Origin: Rhodospirillaceae bacterium
GTDB taxonomy: Bacteria; Pseudomonadota; Alphaproteobacteria; Rhodospirillales_A; Casp-alpha2
Assembly: GCA_003488105.1 (NCBI GenBank)
Contig: DNMS01000065.1
Location: forward strand, 1-10,258
Length of the DNA: 10,258 nt
Direction: 5' to 3'
In this document: positions 6,719-10,258 of the stretch, in pieces
Position numbering within the stretch: position 1 is the stretch's first letter
Layout of the letters: every line of letters starts with the position of its first letter
Made by a program: the position numbers and the translations under genes
The notes under the pieces: model-generated
The model's input: the letters and a program-made list of their open reading frames with translations, nothing else
Databases searched by the model: none
What the model was told of the DNA's origin: nothing

Positions 6719-7422
6719 GCCTCGGCCTCCGCCTGCGGCATGGCTTGCGCCCCCCCGGCCAGGGCCAGGGGCCACATGTCCTGGGCGACCTCGGTCCCAT
6801 CCGGGAACCGGCTTTCCCGCCAGGCCGGCACGCGGCCGAGAAAACGGGTGCCCACGGCCTGGGCGCAGTCGAAATCGGTCAGGGAATCGCCGACGAACAG
6901 CACGCGGTCCGCCGCCACGCCGATGCGCGCAAGTTCAGCGCCGACGATGTCCGGCTTCACGCGGGGTGAGCCGAACACGGTTTGGAAATATGCATCCAGG
7001 CCGCGGCGATGGGCGATGCGCCGCAGTTCTTCCTGGGGCGTGCCGGACACCACGTACAACGGGCAATGCCCGGCCCAGGCGTCCAGGGCCTCGGTCGCCC
7101 CCGGCACGGCCTCGCATGCGACCACCACGGCCTCGACCATCTCGGAATAGGTCTGCGCAAGATCGGCAAGGCCCTTGTCATCCAAGGCGATGCCAAGAAA
7201 CTCCCGGTGAAAGCGTTCCAACTTGACCACCCGCGACACCCCTTCGTGGCGGATGTGTTCCGCGATTACCCGTTCGACCACGTCGTCGCCAAAGGGTTCG
7301 TACAGGCGGCGGAAGGCTTCGATTTTGACCTCGTTGGATTCAACCAGCACGCCGTCGAAATCGAAAAACACCGCATCGATGTCCTGCGGGTCGATATCGG
7401 CGGCGGGAGCCCCGGCCGTCAC
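6715..7422 (-). CDS. HAD-superfamily hydrolase (subfamily IA, phosphoglycolate phosphatase-like)
   Basis: 235-residue cytoplasmic phosphatase-like protein. Motif I FFDFDGVLVES gives nucleophile D21 and acid/base D23; the helical cap at about 35-95 is of the C1 type; motif II is YVVSGTP with S126; motif III is K156 in SPRVKPD; motif IV is VGDSLTDFDCA with D179 and D183 for magnesium. All catalytic residues are present, so it should be active on a small phosphorylated metabolite not identifiable from sequence. The start is GTG at 7422, overlapping the moaE TGA as GTGA, with AAAGG 7 bases upstream. A longer frame to 7494 exists but lies inside moaE. Its own stop overlaps the LOG start. Translational coupling on both sides implies a fixed ratio with MoaE and LOG. 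No established role in molybdenum cofactor synthesis. Confidence 0.9.
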   Translation of the reverse strand: MTAGAPAADIDPQDIDAVFFDFDGVLVESNEVKIEAFRRLYEPFGDDVVERVIAEHIRHEGVSRVVKLERFHREFLGIALDDKGLADLAQTYSEMVEAVVVACEAVPGATEALDAWAGHCPLYVVSGTPQEELRRIAHRRGLDAYFQTVFGSPRVKPDIVGAELARIGVAADRVLFVGDSLTDFDCAQAVGTRFLGRVPAWRESRFPDGTEVAQDMWPLALAGGAQAMPQAEAEA

Positions 7423-7889
7423 TCGGCGGCCTTTCCGGACGTTTGCGCCCAACGCCGGGTAGCCGCGTCGTCGGAATCCCGGGCATCGACCCATTGGCCC
7501 CCGTCGGACGTGCCTTCCAGCTTCCAGAACGGCGCCTTGGTCTTGAGGAAATCGATCAGAAAGTGGCAGGCCTCGAACGCCGCCTCGCGATGGGCCGAGG
7601 CTGCGGCGACCAGGACGATCTGGTCACCCGGCTCCAGCCGCCCATAGCGGTGAATGATCAGAGTCGCGTCGAGGGGCCAGCGCACCTGGGCCTCCGCCTC
7701 GATGCGCGCCAACTCTTTCTCCGTCATGCCGGGATAGTGTTCCAGGGTCATGGCGCCGATTTCCTCGCCGCCCGCCATGTCGCGGACCAGGCCGACGAAG
7801 GAACACAGGCCGCCGATGCCGTGGTTGCCCGCGGTCAACGCCTTCAGTTCGGCGCCCAGGTCAAAATCTTCAGTCTGCACGCGGATCAT
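7419..7889 (-). CDS. moaE: Molybdopterin synthase catalytic (large) subunit MoaE
   Basis: Catalytic half of molybdopterin synthase. With thiocarboxylated MoaD it adds two sulfurs to precursor Z (cPMP) to give molybdopterin. The 156-residue product is of normal length. It shows the conserved GLCSFVGLVRD stretch (R36), LEHYPGM at 49-55, HRYGRLEPGD at 80-89, the ASAHREAAFEAC segment at 97-108 and the active-site FLKTKAPFWKLE, where K116 and K123 have the seven-residue spacing of the E. coli catalytic lysines K119/K126. The ATG at 7889 has AGGGG 6 bases upstream and is 17 bases behind moaD, matching the usual moaD-moaE pairing. The stop overlaps the following HAD gene. High certainty. Confidence 0.96.
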   Translation of the reverse strand: MIRVQTEDFDLGAELKALTAGNHGIGGLCSFVGLVRDMAGGEEIGAMTLEHYPGMTEKELARIEAEAQVRWPLDATLIIHRYGRLEPGDQIVLVAAASAHREAAFEACHFLIDFLKTKAPFWKLEGTSDGGQWVDARDSDDAATRRWAQTSGKAAE

Positions 7890-7906
7890 CGATGACCCCT
7901 GCCCTG

Positions 7907-8170
7907 TCAGCCGCCCGTCACCGGCGGGAAAAACGCGACCTCGTCGCCCGCCGTCACGGGATGGTTCAGACTAACATATTCCTGGTTCACGGCGACACGC
8001 ACGACCTTGCGGTCGGCAAAGGCTTCGGCATGGCCCCCGCCGCGCGCTTCCAGCCAATCGACCAGTTGAGCCACGGTGGTGACCGTGGCCGGCGGCTGGA
8101 CGTCTTCCTCGCCGACCCCGGCCTTTTCACGCAGCCAGGCGAAATACAGCAATTTTACGGGCGCGGTCAT
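7907..8170 (-). CDS. moaD: Molybdopterin synthase sulfur-carrier (small) subunit MoaD
   Basis: Ubiquitin-like sulfur carrier of 87 residues (family about 80-90). It begins KLLYFAWLREKAGV, has the beta-grasp pattern with VAVNQEYVSLNHPVTAGDEVAFFPPVTGG, and ends in the obligatory Gly-Gly. The C-terminal glycine is adenylated by MoeB and loaded as a thiocarboxylate, then inserted into MoaE. The ATG at 8170 directly abuts the moeA TGA, and GAGGTGA sits just upstream inside the moeA end, so translation is likely coupled. The activating enzyme MoeB and the precursor Z genes moaA and moaC are not in this window. Confidence 0.96.
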   Translation of the reverse strand: MTAPVKLLYFAWLREKAGVGEEDVQPPATVTTVAQLVDWLEARGGGHAEAFADRKVVRVAVNQEYVSLNHPVTAGDEVAFFPPVTGG

Positions 8171-9436
8171 TCAGGTCACCTCTCGGAACGGCAGGAAATC
8201 CACGGTCGCACCCTCCGCCAGTTCCGTCAAATCTTCTGGCAGTTCGACCAGGCCGTCGGCATCGACCATGGAGGTCAGAATCCCCGCCCCCGACGAATGG
8301 CGTTTTTCCGCGACGGGCATGTCGCCGCCGTTACGGACCAGTTTGGCCCGCGCCCATTCCCGGCGACCGGTCTTTTTCTTGTAAGCGAACCCGGCCTTGA
8401 CCGGAAAGCGGGGGGCCTCGGTCTCCACCGCCCCAGACAGCATCATGATCAGGGGCCTGGCGATCAGCATGAAGGTGACCATGGCCGCGACCGGATTGCC
8501 CGGCAGGCCGATGAAAGCGGTGTCGCCCACCTGGCCCAGGGCCACGGGCCGACCCGGCTTGATCGCCAGGCGCCAGAAATGAATGCTGCCCCGGCGTTCC
8601 ACGGCGGCCTTCACATGGTCTTCCTCGCCGGCCGACACGCCGCCCGAGGTGATCAGCAGATCATGCCCCGCCTCGGCCGCCGCCAGGGCCTGGGCGATGG
8701 CGTCGGGATTGTCGGGCAGAATGCCCAGATCGGTGACGGCACAGCCAAGCCCGTCCAGCAGGCTCATGACCGTGTAGCGATTGGCGTCGAAGATGCAGCC
8801 CTCGGGGGCACCCTCGGCCGGGTCACGAACCTCGTCCCCGGTCGAAAACACGGCCGCGCGCAGCCTTTGCCGAACTGTCAGGTTGCCGCGCCCGATCGAG
8901 GCCGCCAGGCCGATTTCCTGAGCGCGCAGGATTTGTCCGGCGCGCAGGATCACGTCGCCCTGCTTCACATCCTCGCCCGCGAACCTGCGGTTCGACCCCT
9001 TCTTCAGGCCCTTGGGCAGGACGACGACATCGCCCGCGACCTCTGCGTCTTCCGCCATGAAGACCGTGTCCGGCCCGCCATCGGCACCCGCCGGCATGGG
9101 GGCGCCGGTGAAGATTTGATAGGCCTTGCCGCGTTCGGCCGGGCCGCTCAACGGATGGCCGGCGGCGATGCGCCCGGCCACGGGCAGGCGCGTCTCACCG
9201 TCGGGGTTCAGGTCCGCGTGATAGACCGCATAGCCGTCGACGGCGGAATTGTCGTGGGGCGGCACGTTGCGGGGGGCTGCCACGTCCTCGGCCAAAATCC
9301 GGCCCAAGGCCTGACGCAGCGGAACTTCTTCCGTACCGACGACGCAGGCAACACGCCCGGCCAGGATCGCGAGCGCGTCGTCGACGGGCATCAGGCCGCC
9401 GTCGAAGGCGAAGCAATCGTCCTTAAGCTGCGCCAT
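8171..9436 (-). CDS. moeA: Molybdopterin molybdenumtransferase MoeA
   Basis: Cytoplasmic enzyme that hydrolyses adenylyl-molybdopterin and inserts molybdate to form the mature cofactor. The 421-residue length matches the family (E. coli 411). Hallmarks in order: VPPHDNSAVDGYAVY at 58-72, FTGAPMPAGAD at 109-119, RFAGEDVKQGD at 151-161, FSTGDE at 197-202, FDANRY at 216-221, TSGGVSAGEEDHVK at 263-276, KPGRPVALG at 293-301 and GLPGNPVA at 310-317, followed by the C-terminal beta-barrel domain. The ATG at 9436 lies 14 bases inside the end of mobB, with AAGG 6 bases upstream. The stop abuts moaD. The conserved aspartates and the loop residues of the active site all appear present. High certainty. 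Confidence 0.97.
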   Translation of the reverse strand: MAQLKDDCFAFDGGLMPVDDALAILAGRVACVVGTEEVPLRQALGRILAEDVAAPRNVPPHDNSAVDGYAVYHADLNPDGETRLPVAGRIAAGHPLSGPAERGKAYQIFTGAPMPAGADGGPDTVFMAEDAEVAGDVVVLPKGLKKGSNRRFAGEDVKQGDVILRAGQILRAQEIGLAASIGRGNLTVRQRLRAAVFSTGDEVRDPAEGAPEGCIFDANRYTVMSLLDGLGCAVTDLGILPDNPDAIAQALAAAEAGHDLLITSGGVSAGEEDHVKAAVERRGSIHFWRLAIKPGRPVALGQVGDTAFIGLPGNPVAAMVTFMLIARPLIMMLSGAVETEAPRFPVKAGFAYKKKTGRREWARAKLVRNGGDMPVAEKRHSSGAGILTSMVDADGLVELPEDLTELAEGATVDFLPFREVT

Positions 9437-9968
9437 GGCTGACCTTGCCCGGCTGCCCCTGGGTGGCCGAGGCCGCGAGACCGCAATGGGCGATAATGAA
9501 ATCGGCGACCGCCGTGACGTCGTTAATGTCGAGGACCGGACAGGTCACGCCCGCGACCGCCCCGTCCGAGGCCACGGCGACGATGGTGTCGTCATCGGCG
9601 GCGATCAGATCCTTGCCCACCTCGGCGCGGAACACCTCCAGCTTGGCGTGGCGGTGGCGCTTGAAGCCCTCGATCAGGATCAGATCGACCGGCGCCATGC
9701 GCCGGATCAGGCTGTCCATGTCGGGTTCGTCCTCGTCGCGCAGTTCCCGTTGCAGGACCCAACGCTTGCCCGAGGTCAGCATGACTTCCGTGGCACCCGC
9801 CGCACGGTGCTCGTAGGAATCCTTGCCCTTCTGGTCGATGTCGAAGTTGTGGTGGGTATGCTTCATGGTCGAAACCGAGAGCCCCCGCGACGTCAGTTCC
9901 GGGATCAGACGCACCAGCAGGGTCGTTTTACCACTGCCGCTCCATCCGACCAGGCCGAATACCTTCAT
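9423..9968 (-). CDS. mobB: Molybdopterin-guanine dinucleotide biosynthesis protein MobB (GTP-binding adaptor)
   Basis: Small P-loop protein that binds GTP and assists MobA in attaching GMP to the molybdenum cofactor to form bis-MGD for DMSO-reductase-type enzymes. The 181-residue product starts MKVFGLVGWSGSGKTT with the Walker A loop at 8-16. It continues with KHTHHNFDIDQKGKDSYEHRAAGA (split here as KHTHH at 36-40 and GKDSYEHRAAGA at 48-59), as in E. coli MobB, and LILIEGFKRHRHAKLEVFR at 97-114, the Walker B and following segment. I chose the ATG at 9968 because the conserved start falls there and AAGGGG lies about 10 bases upstream. A GTG at 10082 would add 38 residues overlapping pgsA with no homology-like content. 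It overlaps moeA by 14 bases. No mobA is visible here. Confidence 0.93.
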   Translation of the reverse strand: MKVFGLVGWSGSGKTTLLVRLIPELTSRGLSVSTMKHTHHNFDIDQKGKDSYEHRAAGATEVMLTSGKRWVLQRELRDEDEPDMDSLIRRMAPVDLILIEGFKRHRHAKLEVFRAEVGKDLIAADDDTIVAVASDGAVAGVTCPVLDINDVTAVADFIIAHCGLAASATQGQPGKVSHGAA

Positions 9969-10053
9969 GCCGCCATTTCCCCTTGGATGTTTCCTGCCTG
10001 CCGGGCCGAGCGCCACCGGAAGGCCGTTGATATTGGTTAGAATGACACAAAAT

Positions 10054-10258
10054 TCAACGGTTTTCAGCGCCTTGCGTGCCACCAGCAGCCGACGGCGGCG
10101 TGCGGTCAGCGCGGCGGATATGGCGCAGGCCCGCGATCAGATAGTCGAACCCGGTGACCAGCGTCAAAAGGGCCGCGATCCACAGGCCATACACCCCCAC
10201 GGGGTTCCTCATCGTCGGCCCGGCGGGCCCCCAATTCGGGCCGACGATGAGGAACCCC
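10054..10258 (-). CDS. pgsA: CDP-diacylglycerol--glycerol-3-phosphate 3-phosphatidyltransferase PgsA, C-terminal fragment
   Basis: The last 67 residues of an inner-membrane enzyme that makes phosphatidylglycerol phosphate from CDP-diacylglycerol and glycerol 3-phosphate. The visible part has a hydrophobic helix YGLWIAALLTLVTGFDYLIA (23-42) followed by GLRHIRR and a polar tail ending at TGA (10054). This helix-plus-LRH ending is typical of PgsA, and pgsA beside Moco genes is a common neighbourhood in alphaproteobacteria. The catalytic DGxxAR...D motif lies outside the window, so the call depends on the C-terminus and context. The first 19 residues are encoded by a perfect inverted repeat and could be an assembly artefact. 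It is 85 bp upstream of mobB on the same strand. Confidence 0.72.
   Translation of the reverse strand, partial: GFLIVGPNWGPAGPTMRNPVGVYGLWIAALLTLVTGFDYLIAGLRHIRRADRTPPSAAGGTQGAENR
10201..10258. repeat. Perfect 22-bp inverted repeat with 14-base spacer at the window end
   Basis: Bases 10201-10222 (beginning GGGGTTCCTCATCG) are the exact reverse complement of 10237-10258 (ending CGATGAGGAACCCC). The spacer 10223-10236 is GCGGGCCCCCAATT. The repeat lies within the pgsA reading frame, which stays open through it (GFLIVGP from the outer arm, GPTMRNP from the inner arm). The right arm ends exactly at the last base. It could be a fold-back artefact of assembly or a true hairpin; the sequence alone does not decide. 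Confidence 0.9.

Noticed and set aside
6719..6775. N-terminal extension of the LOG-family gene
   Set aside because: The ATGA overlap with GGAGG in front of 6718 is a much better start. The extension is Gly/Arg-rich mirror sequence of the HAD gene.
7892..9442. Very long open frame of 516 codons on the plus strand
   Set aside because: It is antisense to moaD and moeA, whose products have clear family motifs. The translation is rich in Arg, Gly, His and Gln with no recognisable domain, as expected of the reverse strand of a GC-rich gene.
9969..10082. N-terminal extension of mobB to a GTG at 10082
   Set aside because: It would overlap the pgsA end and adds 38 residues not expected in MobB, whose conserved start falls at the ATG at 9968 with a ribosome site.
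1..10258. CRISPR arrays, tRNA or rRNA genes, transposases, attachment sites
   Set aside because: Reading both strands I found no repeat-spacer pattern, no tRNA or rRNA-like sequence and no transposase or integrase. All long frames resolve into housekeeping or regulatory genes.

Overview
The window is a gene-dense, GC-rich chromosomal segment that reads as an alphaproteobacterium, most likely Rhodospirillales-like. Indicators are the petP/petR-type regulator pair next to a branched-chain aminotransferase, the molybdenum cofactor genes directly behind pgsA, and the strong GC bias with AT-rich promoter gaps. This assignment is inference from gene content and protein style; no rRNA or tRNA is present. 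There is no sign of phage, insertion sequence, CRISPR array or plasmid functions.

Left part (1-1960, minus strand): a MarR-type regulator (petP-like), an OmpR-type response regulator (petR-like) and the first 220 residues of an EnvZ-like sensor kinase form one signalling operon. The kinase runs off the left edge. Divergent to it lies ilvE (2104-3003, plus strand). The shared gap holds a perfect 8+8 bp dyad that overlaps a good sigma-70-type promoter, a natural place for the MarR protein to bind.

Middle (3037-5737, minus strand): a PhyH-family Fe(II)/2-oxoglutarate dioxygenase that converges on ilvE, with a palindrome upstream of it. Upstream again is a two-helix membrane adenylate cyclase. 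Its periplasmic domain carries a CxxCH cytochrome c-type haem site (Tll0287-like/DUF3365), followed by HAMP and a complete class III catalytic domain. This is the most interesting single protein here.

Right part (5888-10258, minus strand): a tightly packed operon in the order pgsA (3' part), mobB, moeA, moaD, moaE, a HAD phosphatase-like gene and a long-form LOG-family gene. From mobB to LOG the joints are short gaps or overlaps (14 bp overlap, abutting stop/start, 17 bp gap, GTGA overlap, ATGA overlap), so translation is probably coupled. MoaD/MoaE convert precursor Z to molybdopterin, MoeA inserts molybdate, and MobB assists nucleotide attachment. The HAD and LOG genes have no known role in that pathway but are locked into the same transcript.

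The last 58 bases (10201-10258) form a perfect 22 bp inverted repeat with a 14-base spacer, ending exactly at the window edge and lying inside pgsA. It is either an assembly fold-back artefact or a very strong hairpin in a coding region.

No gene-free stretch exceeds 300 bases. The largest gap is 5738-5887 (150 bp).
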